Source: Rattus norvegicus (Eukaryota > Chordata > Mammalia > Rodentia > Muridae). From it: a DNA stretch of 64,000 nt. The notes under the pieces were generated by a model, which was given only the letters and a program-made list of their open reading frames with translations, did not search any database and was not told the origin of the DNA. A program made the translations under genes and the position numbers. The stretch lies in assembly GCF_036323735.1 (NCBI RefSeq), contig NC_086028.1, positions 22,967,001 to 23,031,000 of the forward strand, written 5' to 3'. Positions 45,223 through 58,286 of the stretch are shown piece by piece (the stretch's first letter is position 1; every line of letters begins with the position of its first letter).

Positions 45223-45559
45223 CCACCACCGCTAACAATGACCCTTGTTTTCAATCCTGTACTAGATGTTATGAGTTCACATGATAATGAGTTTAATACC
45301 GTGGTGGGGTTTTGAAATGCCAAGCATCACACTCTGTGACTGGTAACAAATGGAGTTCCACCATGTGTGAAAATTTCATGATGATACAATCTGTACCTCC
45401 CAATATATTTCAATAGATAGCAAGCAGTTATGGTTAAGACTTTTCCAGCCAGTCTCCAGATCTCATTGAACTTCATTCTGGTTGGATGACCTCCTTAAAT
45501 CCAATAATGGGCTAGAGCATGAGGCTCTGCAAATGACTGAATGGATCTGTTTACAATAT
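45223..45559. other. Unassigned sequence
   Basis: No gene or named repeat. Confidence 0.5.
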
Positions 45560-45910
45560 CAAAATTGCCTCATGAAATATGTTTAATTATGCATAGGTGA
45601 AGAGCGATTTGCTTAGTGTACTGTACTGTATGGGGGATAATATATTCAAGTCGGAAATAATATATAAGCCCTCGGAAGAGGATATTAAAGACAGCAACTG
45701 TGTAAACACACACTTTGGAACTGTGTACCAAATGCCAACCTTCCAAACATGAGGAGTTACATTTCCTTATCTCCCTCACTGCTTGTGGTTTTGTAATTAG
45801 CCCACTGGGCAGCCAGCGACAACATTATAAAAAGGCTATTAATCTGAAGTCATGATTTAATTCTTCATCGAAGAGAAAAGCCTGCTTAGCTGGTGGCTAA
45901 AGCTTAAATT
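45560..45910. promoter_or_regulatory. Candidate conserved noncoding element
   Basis: Repeat-free with homeodomain/POU-like motifs (TTTAATTATGCAT at 45581-45593, GTAATTAGCCC at 45794, GGCTATTAATCTG at 45834) and a GTACTGTACTGTA run at 45617. Enhancer-like in texture. Inference only. Confidence 0.35.
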
Positions 45911-45925
45911 ATGGACCCTATTTTG

Positions 45926-45964
45926 ATATGTGTGTGCGAGTGTGTGTGTGTGTATGTGTGTGTG
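45926..45964. repeat. (TG)n microsatellite
   Basis: TG units with GCGAG and TATG interruptions. Confidence 0.93.
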
Positions 45965-47810
45965 TTTAATAAAATGCAACAAAGACCAGCCAACACACAC
46001 TTTCAGTACAGAGTAGTCAGATGTCAGTTCCTGTAACCTTCCAATTCAAAGAATCCACAGTTCATAATGCTACACTGTCGTGACAAGATGGTAATTCCTT
46101 CAGAGTTTTAGTCATGAAGGCTTACCTCTCTCTAATTGGATTATATATTATTCTATGTTCTGCTTTGAGCAAGAGTCTTTCAAACTATAGTTAATGTTTC
46201 TGTTCAGTTCTCCTTTGAGTGTAAATTTGTAGATCATATTTTATGCTTATATATGTACTTATTCACAAGGGATTAAAAAGTTAGATTACAAATGCCTGGT
46301 AAAAGTTCATTTTGCTCAGACAGATCCCTCCTTCCCATGGACAGGAGAGGACTTAATGCACCCCTCTGTCAATGTGTTATTTCTTAAGTATTCTGAGAAA
46401 GTTAAATAATTTTAAAAGAAAGATGTGAATTTTTATAGAGAAAAGATGTCTTAATTTTTTAAAACACACACCTGGGTACCTGCCACAGGGGTAAGATCTT
46501 TCAAACTACCATCTCGTGTCAATTCCCTAAAAGTCTCATAAGTCAAGAATGTTGCTGTCATCATTTTAATTTTTAAAAAATTACTGAGGCCAAGTAATGG
46601 GTATATTGGTAATCAGTCCAAATTAAATTCATATCTATTTTATCTCAAAACCTACAATCTCATAGTATACTATGAAGAATCATATTATCAAGAAATATTT
46701 ATTAAATATCAATGGTATATCAGCTTTGCTAGAGTCTAAAATTCACTCTTAAATTTAGAAGACAGATCACATGCACATAATATTGCAACATAAAAATAAG
46801 GAGAGTAGATGAATAAACCAAGAAATATATGAACTAGGGAATATATTTATATATATACACATAATTATGATAGAATATTAAAATCATCTAAGTAGCAGCA
46901 AAATACAAAATTGTTTTTAATATGACAAAGATAAATGAATGACCCACGATGCCATCAACTAGACATTGGTGACATTACAAAAGATCAGTTCTATCCAGGG
47001 ACCTGTCTAACATGGGAAGTCATTTCCTCTCCTAACTCTCTGAGGTTATCTATTTTCCTAAATGTTGTAATCATACATAGGACCTAGTGAGTCGTTCCAT
47101 GGGACTTTCTTCACCCTTAATTTTCACAAGTCATTTATCTTGTGTCCTTTCTATGTTAGGAACTAAGGTCTATATAATTTATTCAAATAATTGATTATTC
47201 ATATGGGCAAAGGCATAAGACTTACTTTAATAATATTTACTTATAAACATTTAAGATCACCCATATCTGTTTATGAAAACTACTATACTGAACATCTATG
47301 TGACTCTGTATACATTTATAAATTTCTTTGTGAATAGTGGAAAGTTCCTTGTTAGATCAGTTATGATATGGAAATTGTACTTTATTATGTCTAATTCGTA
47401 AGCTCTCTGTAAATAATAAAATGACATTAAAGATTAATTTATTTTTAATTCATTTTGGATCTCAGTTTAGAAAAGTAATATTCTACTGATGAACCATAAA
47501 GGTTGTTTTAATCTCGAATTCAACAAAATAGTTCTTAATTGCACTTAAGCTATTGCAAACAATTTTTAATGTCTTAACCCTGGTGCAGGACACTTCTGTG
47601 GCGTACTGAAATTTTACTTTATTCCAAGATGTCAAGGAGAAGCTTTGTTAGCTCCTACCTGGTTTGCCCAACACATCTACATTAAGGGCATGCTCGTCGA
47701 ATGTCAAGGTCAGACTAATTAATCATCAGTATCTGGTGTTCTTCTTAAAACAGATGGACTTTTTGGCTAGATGATTTTTTTCCGAAATTGCAAATGACCT
47801 AAATGATAGC
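45965..47810. other. AT-rich unassigned sequence
   Basis: 46550-46650 has a weak MIR-like order. 47560-47800 is unique and partly CpG-retaining. No gene. Confidence 0.45.
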
Positions 47811-47811
47811 A

Positions 47812-47882
47812 ATGCTAACCAAGTGTTTACCATCAGCCAGACTTGGATCAAGCAATCATGGCATTAATTCATTTAACCGCTG
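47812..47882 (-). mobile_element. MIR-type ancient SINE fragment
   Basis: 'ccaagtgtttaccatcagcc', 'agacttggatcaagcaatca' and 'ttaattcatttaacc' follow the antisense MIR 3' order. Confidence 0.5.
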
Positions 47883-48160
47883 GGAAAGCCCAACAGTGGA
47901 ATTTCAAGGATGAAATTCATACCTAGGGTGAATACAGGAAGTCCCTTACCAATGTGTCTGTGTGTGTGTGCTCTGACGCTCAATACTATGATTTCTGTGA
48001 TAGATTGTGATTTGTAATGGACAGTGCTAAATAAAATGACTGTGACATCGAAGTTTCCTTTTAATATCACTTCCTAATATCTAGTAATCAAAACTCTTAA
48101 AGAGTCAGTAAGAGGAAACACAGTATAATTTACCCAACAGTTGTACCTGCAGATTTGTGT
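47883..48160. other. Unassigned spacer
   Basis: No gene or named repeat. Confidence 0.45.
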
Positions 48161-48161
48161 A

Positions 48162-48340
48162 GAATTTTTTTTCATACAGCATATTCTGATTATGGTTTCT
48201 GCTTCCTCCTCTACTCCCAGACCCTTCACAACTCTCTGTTTAGCCATTCCCCCTCTAACAACCTCTATCTCCATCTCTACTTCTATCTCTCTCTATCTTT
48301 CTCAGTAGGAACCAAGATTCTATTTTATGAATTACCTTCC
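48162..48340 (-). mobile_element. L1-derived fragment, probably reverse strand
   Basis: 'attctgattatggtttctgc', 'tcccagacccttcacaactc' and 'cattccccctctaacaacct' followed by CT-rich text match the texture of reverse-complemented rodent L1 untranslated sequence. No frame is retained. Confidence 0.5.
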
Positions 48341-48950
48341 CTCAGTCCCTCCTACTACACTAGTCTCCCCTGCTTTCCAAAGAGTAATTTTTTCATTATA
48401 CTCTTTTATTTTCATATTCAGTCTCCTTTATGTGTGGTGTATCTTCACCATTGTTTCAACTTTCATTTTTACTAAGATAAATTCTAAATTCTGCATAATA
48501 TAAAAAAAAATCACCCTGGAATGAGCTATATAGTTCATTTACATGTTGTGCGAACCCAACCTCATTCTGGTTCTAAAATATTTTCTGCATCTCAAAGCAT
48601 ATTGTTTTCTGTGTCCTTGAGAGGGTGTGAATTTGCATACCCTCTCTCTATGTTTGCCTCTACTGAATGTGTCATATGAAGAGATGATACAATATATAAG
48701 TTTTTGTGTTTCTCTTATATGTAACATAAGATATCAGAGTTTCTTCCAGGTTAATGAGTATGTCAGCATTTTATTTTTTTAATGGCAAAAAAATCCTATT
48801 GCCTAAATAATAAGCCATATGCTAATTTCATTCATTTTTATAGAAGAATAAAATTCTTTTCTTTCTGCATACATTCATGCATTTGTCCAATGATAAAACA
48901 CAGGGGCTGCAGAGTTTACGGGCAAACCTTTGGGTTTGTAGATTCCATAT
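48341..48950. other. AT-rich unassigned sequence
   Basis: Possibly more L1 debris. No gene. Confidence 0.4.
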
Positions 48951-48952
48951 AC

Positions 48953-49008
48953 TGAGCCTAGCTCACAGGGCAGTAGCAACTGAGCTTAGCTCACAGTGCA
49001 GTAGCATC
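48953..49008. repeat. 28-bp tandem duplication
   Basis: TGAGCYTAGCTCACAGKGCA GTAGCAWC occurs twice (48953-48980 and 48981-49008), 25 of 28 positions identical. Confidence 0.93.
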
Positions 49009-52000
49009 AGGAGGTGATGAGGTCTTGACAATAGACTAATGCGACAGTTTTAGGGCTCTTATAAAAGGCAATGAGCTTGTTTGCCCTTTCTAGTGTGCAA
49101 ACTATAAATCACCATGAAGGAGAGAGACAATGAGACATCATCTACCCAAACGTCCTTCTCAGATATCTCATGTGCTACAAATCCAAGGAAAAGGTGTGGT
49201 TGCTGCTTGCTCACCGGTATCTTGTTAGTTTTGATATATCATTCCAAATGAACTAAACTAGTCTTTAAATGGTAACTTTTAGCATGCAGTCAAGACCTAC
49301 CATTAAATACCAATGAAGTGCTCTCTGTTCCCACCAACCTCTATTGAGAACTATTTACATTATATATCAACATTATTGATACATTCCTTTTTTCTTAATT
49401 CATTCTCGTCTGGCCGTTGCCTCTGGACCACTCTCCTTCTCACTAGTATCGCAGAGGATGTTCAGGCTTCTGTGGCATTTCAGACTCCCTGTTGCTGCCT
49501 CGCCAGCATTTGACACTGATATTCAGCTTTATCTATCCTTGTAGAAACACTGCATTTGTCCTAGATCCTTAATTTGCTTGAACGTGATATTGACTTGGTC
49601 TGATTTCCCTTAGCTGTTGGTTTCTACTTCTCTACTGAATGCTAGCTTCGTCGAGCATAACTTCCTATGTTCCCCGTCTCTCAAGAGATCATGGAGAGTG
49701 TTTTCTTTCTATCAAATCTACTCTTCAACTGCAAGGTAAATGTAAGTAGCATTGTGTGTTTACATCATACTGGCTTCTTCACGTTCTCCCAAGTTCCAGC
49801 TGTCTTAGTATTATCTGAAGAGCCTGACACAGATTCTTCAAGTTAGACTCCTGTCGCTTCCCACTTCACTCCTTCCACCCATTCCTTGCCTGCTCCATTG
49901 TCAATTCTGGACTAAAATTTAATTGACACCAATAAGCCAAAAGTCTACAGTGTGCCTGTAAATTCATACATGTCCTTCTTTCATATTTTCTTCATTACTA
50001 GTAGAATGGTAATTGTTTACTATGTCTCTTTCACTCCACTACAGGTTTCACGACAGTCCATATTTATGTTCTTCGGAAACTCTATATTGTTTAGCTAGAT
50101 AAGAATAGTGTTTTAAAATATGTTATATAATAAATAATTATTGTAGAATAGATAAGTGAGATAATAAGTGTTAATGTAGTTAAAATCGTCAACTTTAAAA
50201 TGAGTGCTTTGCTTAAAATCATTTACATTTTACTCAAAATGTCATTTTATTTATAAATCCTATATGTATATATCAAGCAGCATAACCAGTCTTATATAGG
50301 CTCTCATCACTACTTCTTAAAGAATTTCTTGATTTTATTTTTCTCACATGCTTCCCAGGAAAGGCTTCAGTCAGAAGGAAAAACAGGGTGACAAACTGGA
50401 GGGAAAAATCAAGAACGTATACACAATTAACTCATATACCTTAAAATAACAGATGAAACATGGAAACTATAATGTGGCATAAAGAAGTTGGAAAGCAAAG
50501 TCAATTATTACAGTCAATCAGAAAAGGGATTTTATTTTACCAGTCAAAACTACTAACCCTCCTCTGATTCTATGTACCCATCTACTTCTTCTTTTAATAG
50601 AAACATAGTTTTTATTTGACAAAAATGCAACTATCTTTAAAAGAATTAGCACAAAACTTAAAACACTTATAGTGATGACTTTCTTTTTAGTTCTAAACTG
50701 AAGCTCTTAATTTCTTTTTACAACTTTCTTCCCCAAGAAACAGCTCATAATCTACCACTTGGGCAAGACAGGAAGATGAGACCCACAGTTTGTAACGACC
50801 TCATCTGTTGCTGCATTCACCTGAAGGACAGGCTATGTTGCTAGCATCCCTATCTACTGATGTTTATAAACCAAATGCCTAGACTATGTTCTTAGAAGAG
50901 AAAGTGATTTTATAAAAACTGTCTCTTTGTACCACAAGTAGAAGTATCTTTGAGTTTGTGTTTGATTATTCAATAAGTCTTGCTGATGAAGTTATTGTAA
51001 TGGGAATCCTATGAAACAGATTCTGTCAATTATGTCTACAAATATAGCAAGGTAGTGAGTTTCCATTCTCGACGTGATTAGAATTAGAATCACCAAGGAG
51101 ATTACAGACATTGTTCAGTTTGTGGGGCCTTTCCATACCAGATTAAACAAAGTGTCTCCATTCCATGGACTGAGGCCCTCATGGAATAAATGAGCAATGG
51201 GCATGAAAGTGCTCACATCCCGTATTCGTTCTCTGATACCTGATGGCTATGACACGACCCATCTCATACTAGAGCAGAACATCAAAATGATGGTCTCAGC
51301 AAGTGTGACTGACAGTAGCTCATTGTGTTGTGACTATACATGTGTCATTGAAAAGATATGTCCAAATAAGTTATTGAGCTGTGACTGAGAGACTCAAGGT
51401 TTGAACAATTAGCCATACTAGATAGAGTAAGAGATGTCCTTTTCATCTTCCTCTTTCTTTTGAGCCACAGAGTTTAGTAGAAAACCTGCTGAATTTGTAG
51501 ATTTCATATTACTGATTTTCATATCTGAAGCAGAAAAGGTGACCACTTGGCCAGAGCATACCTGTAGGAGTTCTAAATCATTTTATGATTGGCAGGATCC
51601 CACAGCTCAGAGAATAATCTTTCCTTGATTGTAAAGGAGTCCCTATACCAGGTAATATAAATTTAAGAAAGAAATGTTATCTTATGTTTATACCCTCAAA
51701 ACAAAGTAAACTGGTTATATGATGAAAGCATTAAAAATTTAAATGGGAACATTCTAGATTTTGGATTAATATTTAAACCACTTGCCACAAGTTTTAATAT
51801 CACATTCTGAAAATGCATTGAGAAGCACTCCAGGGCATCCACTTGAAGGTGATGTGGCTGTATTTATAGAAAAATGCAAGGTGATTTGCAAGCTTAAGTC
51901 TACCCTCCGATGAATGCTATACTGAGAAATATATGCATTATGTCTGTGGATATACTTATACATGTATGTGAAGTTACATGCACTTGTAATGCACAGAGTT

Positions 52001-52094
52001 AAGTGAAGAAGCTGGGAGAAAAATAGCACTATAGTCAATAAGAGTATCTGGGGTGTTTTCAAATCATTATTATGATTATTATAATTGTTGTGGT
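49009..52094. other. Unassigned, mostly AT-rich sequence
   Basis: A 3-kb stretch without named repeats or a supported gene. 49390-49880 is C/T-richer and may be an ancient L2-like relic. Short frames at 49313-49513 and 51197-51388 have no domains. Confidence 0.45.
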
Positions 52095-52100
52095 GTGCGC

Positions 52101-52154
<54 letters not shown>
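52095..52154. repeat. (GCGCGC)(GT)n microsatellite
   Basis: Begins TGTGCGCGCG and continues as GT to 52154; alternating purine-pyrimidine throughout. Confidence 0.97.
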
Positions 52155-52157
<3 letters not shown>

Positions 52158-52275
52158 CCACAGCACATATAACACATCACTTAGGGATTGAATATAGGGA
52201 TTGAACTCAGGTCTTCAGGCTTACTCCCCAGGAAGCGTTTTATTTTTAAACGAGGCATATCTCCCTGGCATCTTC
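52155..52275 (-). mobile_element. B3/B2-type SINE, reverse orientation
   Basis: 'gggattgaactcaggtcttc' is the antisense B-box region and 'aggcatatctccctggcatc' the antisense head. The GT run is its former CA-type tail. Confidence 0.65.
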
Positions 52276-52608
52276 CATTGCCCTAAATGAAACACTGCCA
52301 GAACAATATGAGATACTGCTTATAACATCAAAGGCTTGCAACGATTGAACTCTCCTGATCCCGTGTAAGATTCTATAACAAGAATTCTCATATCAAAGGA
52401 GATAGAGATTAACTGCTAGTGATTAGAGGCTAAGTTTAACAGCTTAAATGTATGTTTTTGTCTCTGTACCCTTAACATTTCTTACTGTTATTCTTAAACA
52501 TTTTTAAAGGCACCCTTGTAGAAAACAATATTCCCCAGAAATTTATTGGAAAGCGATCTTATGTTACCATATTTTATAAATACTAAGAACAAGTTTTAAA
52601 CAAGGTGG
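52276..52608. other. Unassigned sequence
   Basis: No feature named. Confidence 0.5.
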
Positions 52609-52609
52609 C

Positions 52610-52648
<39 letters not shown>

Positions 52649-52651
52649 TTT
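52609..52651. repeat. (TTTA)n microsatellite
   Basis: About ten ATTT units. Confidence 0.96.
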
Positions 52652-55004
52652 TTGGAATCCGTCTATGGTGCCACAAATATGCAGGTACTGTGTGTCTAAA
52701 TTTATTGCTGTTGCAAACAAAGGAAACTTTCTGTTAGGTAGGCATGTCACAAACATTGCGCTTCCACTAGTATTAAGATGAATACCCTCCCATACAAGTC
52801 TTTAAGTTGCCTCTTCCAATGGAAAGCCTAGTCTCTCAGTATTCTAGATATATTGCCTTGGTATCACACTGGATATTGTATTATATATGAGTCTCTGCAG
52901 CAGCTTTGCTCGCCCTTCTTTACTCAGGTCTAGCAGACCTGAGTACAAATCAGCCATTTATCTTCTACTCTAAGGCAGAGAGCTTGCTATGTCCTCTCTG
53001 GCAGGTCTCATTCATGTTCTGCCTAACACTTGCTTGCCTTGACCACTTTGGACTGGAAATATGTCATTCAGGCATTGCTTTGAGATGTCATCCCTTATTC
53101 ATTACAGAGATGCATTAATACAAGTTGCAATAAAGACTGATAACCCAAAGATCAATGCAATTTTTAAGTAATGAACAGTTTCTGAAAGGCCAGGAAGTCC
53201 CCACTTCTTGGTACTGATGACATATTCACTCTCTAATGCTTGTGTAGCCTCCCTTACAAGGAACAGGATTCAGAACGACTAGAGTATGATTTCTGAGATT
53301 AAAAAGTATGGCATCCCTTAATAGTAGGTCTCTTACTCACTTGCTTTAAGGGCAACCATATGCTATAATGGTTTAATTGCCATGTGGAAGCAGAGTAAAA
53401 ACCTCAGGCCTTCCAACAGCCAACGGAGCCAAATTCCTTTCCACATCAAGCTTGAAATGTTGCATCCTTAGTTGCTGCTACTGCATGTTGCCTCTACAGA
53501 ATTACCTTGAAAGGCATTAACATTTCCATTCCCTTCTCAACTATCTAGATTATCCAACAGCAGAAATGATGAGATAAAACATCTTTTTGCTTAAGGTCCA
53601 GAATGTTCAGGGTGAATTTGTTAGATCAAAATAGCTAACTAATAACCTTGGTAACCAATATAGACACATGCACTTGCTTTTAATTAGAGCAAACACAATA
53701 TGCTTTAATCTATAATCATTTCCTTAGCAATGCTTGATGTTTGATAGCCTGTCTTTTAAGATATAAGTGCAATAGTGGGTTCTCCCCCTATAGACATATG
53801 CTTAGGAAAATTAAGATACTCCAACTCACAATGGATATTTAAAGATAATTTCTGAAAAATGAACTGAGAATATTCCAAATAACTTCCATGTGATCCGTGT
53901 CCTCCTATTATCACTGTTTTGTATAAAACATTATAAATATTTATTTACATCTGCTTTCTCTAAATAACTGGGTTTGTAAAGTGCAAGGACTATGTATTAT
54001 TCATCTGCACAGGCAGCCAGTACATCAGACACAAAATGTAGATTCCACAACTGCTTCCTGAATCGGTGGATAAACACAAGTCTGCCTGAACAAGAATACT
54101 AATAACAATACGTATACGCCAGCTTTCCTCATACAGTACTCTTGGTTTATAGATTACATTGACAAAATGCAAAAAATGCATATATATTAGAAGGTGTTTA
54201 CTGCACGTTTTGAACAATGCTAACATTAAGCCTCCTCTTTTGAACCCAGGGCCAAGTACATCACGTGGAAATCCTCGGCTCTGTGACCACCCCTTCAGCC
54301 CTGATCTATTTTAACTAAACCACTTAGTTAATCAGAATGCCTCTTCCCCAAACAGCTCAGCCATTATCGTATCTATATTCTATGAACAGCACTGTTGAAT
54401 ATTGATTTAAATCTTAAGCTCTCTATTCTATCTGTCATCATGAGAATACAGCACACGTAAATTACTTGTCTCTATACTGGTGTGCTGCTTAGGACAATAT
54501 TGCTAGCATTTAGACGTTAAAAAATGCTTAAATGTGAAATTCTTATATATGCAAATGAAAGAGGATGGTTACAGAGAGCATATGTACATGAAAATTATTT
54601 TTTGCAGATAGTCAAGAGTTAATTTTTGAAGCAACTGACAGCCAAGATACTAAAGTAATGTGCTAACAGAAACACCAAAGAGAAGTAAGACATACATATG
54701 CATATATCTACATATATATATATGTATATATGATAGAAAATTACATGGCAATGATGTGAATTCTACAGTAGTCACTGACATCCTTGTAGAGGCTAATTGT
54801 ATTCACACCCTCAAAACTGATTTTACTATGGGAATCCTATACAACAGTATAGCAATCTTGTCTCCAACAGATCCAATTCGCACTGCATCATGATCACCCA
54901 AATATATGATATTCATATTAAGATTTAGATATAAAATAGCTCAAATAGGCATATACACTGAGAACTTGGTCATGAGTTGATCAAACTACTAAGAAGGGAT
55001 TTCC
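52652..55004. other. AT-rich unassigned sequence
   Basis: No gene. A small ATAT tract lies at 54703-54731. A 70-codon frame at 52906-53118 has no domain. Confidence 0.45.
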
Positions 55005-55325
55005 TCACAGGGCTGTTAATTGCCTCAATGAATTCATTGTCAGATGGATTAATAATGGAGTGGGTTATAGAAGGTGGGGCCAGGTAGAAGAAGTATATCT
55101 TTGAAGGATGTACCTTGTCTCTGACTCATCCCTGTTTCTTCACTTCCCAATGACAAAGAAGTACACAGCACTGATCTACCATAAATGTCCCACTATAAGC
55201 TTCACCATGGCCCAGAAAGAGTGGGGTAAGTGAACCTAGATTGAAAAGTCTGAAACTGTGAACCAAAATAATCTTTATTTCTTTTCATTATTTCTACCAA
55301 TATTTTGTCACATCAGTAAAGACAA
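55005..55325 (+). mobile_element. ERVL-MaLR LTR relic (MST/MLT1-like)
   Basis: 'gggttatagaaggtggggcc', 'gaaggatgtaccttgtctct', 'gactcatccctgtttcttca' and 'agtctgaaactgtgaaccaa' + 'aataatctttatttc' follow the MaLR LTR 3' half, ending in 'attttgtcacatcagtaaag'. The sequence is diverged and contains the expected polyadenylation-type AATAATC region. Confidence 0.7.
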
Positions 55326-56110
55326 AAAACATCAACTCTGGGAAAGGGAATTGGTATCTTCAGAGGCTATTGTTGTCAAGAAACCTGAACATGTGACTCT
55401 TATGCCTTTGGAACTACTTTGAAGGAGGAACAGAGATAAGATTGATGGAGAGTGCAAATCTGGTGATACTTAAAAGATGAACTTGATAAATATCACTGGC
55501 TATTCAAATGATAGTAGTTGAGGGGAGTGTGAATTAAAGACAATTCTCATAAGGTTTAGATAAGAAATGATCCCACTGGGCACTGGACCGGTACCCATTC
55601 ATTTTATTGTCTCATGGAAGCCCTTACATACTTTTCCACGCCCTGAGACTTTGTGGGATGTTAGGGCACAGTTAATAATTGATTCAATAAAAATATTCCA
55701 GTCAGTATGGCTTTCAGGAAGTGGCATGGATATTGATGGATTTTTACTTTAGTCAAGTTTAGAATGAAAATTAGGGAGGAAAAATCGTTAGAAAAAAATT
55801 TTAGTTTTGCAAAGTGAAAGAAACACATTTGAAGTTAGGCAAAGGAAGATGTGATATTAAAGAGACAAGGTTCTAAAAGTCATAAGGAGCTTTCTATGAA
55901 GACAAAGGGAAAAGATCATGAAGATATTCCAGAAATTCTCTGCTTGGATTCGGATAGTATCAAAAGTATTATGGTGCTTTACTTTGGAAAGAGAGTTCTA
56001 GGATACCATTTCAAACATTCCAAATTCAGATATTAAGAAGCTAATGGCTGTAAAATTTTTATTTTTTAGTAGGCACAATACTTCTTGAGTTAATTCCATC
56101 TGTGTTGTAG
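55326..56110 (+). mobile_element. MaLR internal region relic
   Basis: 'aattaaagacaattctcata' and 'aggtttagataagaaatgat' and the following text resemble the noncoding internal part of MaLR elements. The 61-codon frames (55567-55752 and 55851-56036) are therefore not genes. Confidence 0.5.
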
Positions 56111-56111
56111 T

Positions 56112-56445
56112 GGTTTGAACAACAGTGACCCTACATAGGCTTATATATTTAAATGCTTAGTAAGCAGGTATCAGAAATGTTTAGAAGGGTTAGGAGTTAT
56201 GGCCTTGTTGGAGGATGTGTGTGACTTTGGCTGGGTGTTGAGCTGTCAAAAGTCTATGGTAGACTCAGGATCTTATGTTCTTGGCCTGCTGACCAAGATG
56301 TAGCTCTTAGCTACTGTTCAAGTGCCACAGGATCTACCATGCTTCCTTATGGTGACAATGGACTAAGCCTCTGAAACTGTAATCAAGTCTCCAATTAATG
56401 CTTTCTTTTGAAAGAATTGCCTTGGTCACAGGGTCTCTCCAAGGC
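56112..56445 (+). mobile_element. Rodent LTR-like repeat nested in the MaLR region
   Basis: 'tgtagtggtttgaacaacag', 'ttatggccttgttggaggat', 'aagatgtagctcttagctac', 'tggactaagcctctgaaact' and 'gaattgccttggtcacaggg' are in the order of a common rodent repeat. It seems to interrupt internal MaLR-like text that resumes after about 56450. Confidence 0.6.
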
Positions 56446-57235
56446 AAAAGATGGTGAGACTAAGACAGGTGATGCTGTTTTTGCAAGCAATGCTTACAGG
56501 TGAATCAAGGCCTCCACCCAGATTTTAAACACAGACCTTGGAAAACTAGCAATAAATGGTAGGGTCATAGTTCCTGGAGGCATGCATTGAGAAGGTTATG
56601 AGTGAAGCTATTTGACTACAGCCAGCTCTGCAATAGAGAAACCAAGAAGTCAGAGAGGTCATGAATGTAGACATTTACCACATAAAGCAGCAGGCTAAGA
56701 GCAAGCCAACCAAAGAGAATCACCATACAGTGTAATTTGTATGTCTCCAGGATATGAATGTGCAGATTCTTTAGAGCTCCCATCATACCACATATGTCCT
56801 GAGTAACAGATACACAACTATGATTTTTAACCTTTGCTTAGCAGGGTTTGGGTTTTTGATTTGGTCTGATCTTCCTGTTTTTGATTTCTGTGTCTCACTT
56901 GTGATATATGCTTTACCCTGTGTGGCTATTTGCATGACAAATGCCCCTTATGGATTGATGTAGTTGACCATTTCACTATTTTGTAGCACGCTTGCTTGAG
57001 AAAGTATGTTACTGGGCATTGGTTTTGAAGGACTTTAGCCTTGCTCCACTTCTCGTTATTTTCTCTCTTTCTTTTGTGCCAACAAAATGTGCTCACACTG
57101 CTTCCTGCCCCTGCTGTCATGCCATGGCTTCCCCCAGCATAATAAGCCCCATCTGTCTAGAACTATCAATTGAAATAAACTCTTAGAGTTCTTATTGGTC
57201 ATATCACAGCATCAAAGAGTGATTAATAATCCATC
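56446..57235 (+). mobile_element. MaLR-like internal text ending in an LTR-like 3' segment
   Basis: 56450-56950 resembles continuing MaLR internal sequence. 57080-57235 ('gcttcctgcccctgctgtca', 'gaaataaactcttagagttc', 'cattaaagagtgattaa'-type end) resembles an LTR 3' end with an AATAAA signal. Boundaries are uncertain. Confidence 0.4.
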
Positions 57236-57439
57236 CTGTAGCATAGTGTGCTGGAAATATGCAACATGCTTGTTGGAATTTTACAGAGTTCATAGCTAAG
57301 ACTCTGCCTTGCATCTCAGACAACAGTTTAGAGTTGGTAATTTAAAAACTGAAGGATGTATTAAGATTTTTTGAGGATGGACTATATGCAACTTTCACTA
57401 AAAGGAAGGAATGGGCCAGTGGGTGCCAAATATTGTGGC

Positions 57440-57725
57440 AAAATATTATGGTTTGACTATACAATGGATTGCAGAGTTATGTGTTTATATCTTCATCTGT
57501 AGGTGGTGAAGGGTGATTATAGTGATGCTAACTTGTGAATGAATTAATCCATTGAAGAATGAATAGCTGAATGGGTTATTAGGAGATAGGCCCTGGTTAG
57601 AAGAAGTAGGTCAATAAAAGACTCACATTATCTTACTTATCCAAACTCTCTCCCTCTGATTCTATTTTTTCCTAATGTGTTATGGCCTCATAGAGAGGCA
57701 ATTCATAAAAGATGTAATCAATGCT
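57440..57725 (+). mobile_element. ERVL-MaLR LTR relic
   Basis: It starts 'tattatggtttgactataca' and contains 'gaattaatccattgaagaat', 'gggttattaggagataggcc' and 'ctggttagaagaagtaggtc', a MaLR LTR order. The interval 57236-57439 ahead of it may be internal sequence. Confidence 0.6.
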
Positions 57726-58285
57726 TTCACAAAGTAGAAATAGAGGAACTGACCCAAAATGGCATACGTTGAAATAGTGAATTCTTTCAACAATCACATG
57801 AATGAAATTGGAATCCCATTTGAGCATTCAGGCAACAGCAGAGACATCACTCACATTTCAGTAGCAACATTGAGAGATCTTGAAACAAAGATCTCTGGCA
57901 ATATTCCATACCTATGGAATTACAAGATGAATATTGTTTTTCTAAGGCATGAAGACTTCATGAGATTATTATACAGCAATGGATGGTTTAGAATGGTAAT
58001 GGATGTACATGGGTGTTGTGAAATAGACCGTGGGAAGAAATTATAGAAACAGCCAATTTAGAATTTGTCTCTTTTATGTAACAGAGAAAAGCAAAAAGTC
58101 TCATGTCTACATAGATTTTATATTTGGAATAATCACTCAGGCCATTTGAATGTTGCATTTGTTAAATTTATAAAATATAAATTTCATTTTTAGAAATCTT
58201 AGTTCATTAGTTTTAGCCATTGGAAGATAGTAGCTATCTTCCAATGTGAGCACAGACCTAATTTTCTGGCAATGGGTGGACCTGT
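57726..58285. other. Unassigned sequence with a 95-codon frame and a perfect hairpin
   Basis: The plus frame 57759-58046 (95 codons) has no recognised domain and lies between LTR relics, so it is probably chance or ERV-derived. A 13-bp perfect inverted repeat sits at 58218-58246. Confidence 0.5.
58218..58246. repeat. Perfect 13-bp inverted repeat with 3-nt loop
   Basis: CATTGGAAGATAG (58218-58230), loop TAG, CTATCTTCCAATG (58234-58246). Confidence 0.97.
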
Positions 58286-58286
58286 T

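Noticed and set aside
57759..58046. 95-codon plus frame with ordinary amino-acid composition
   Set aside because: No domain recognised and it lies between LTR relics. A database search could revive it, but nothing here supports a gene.
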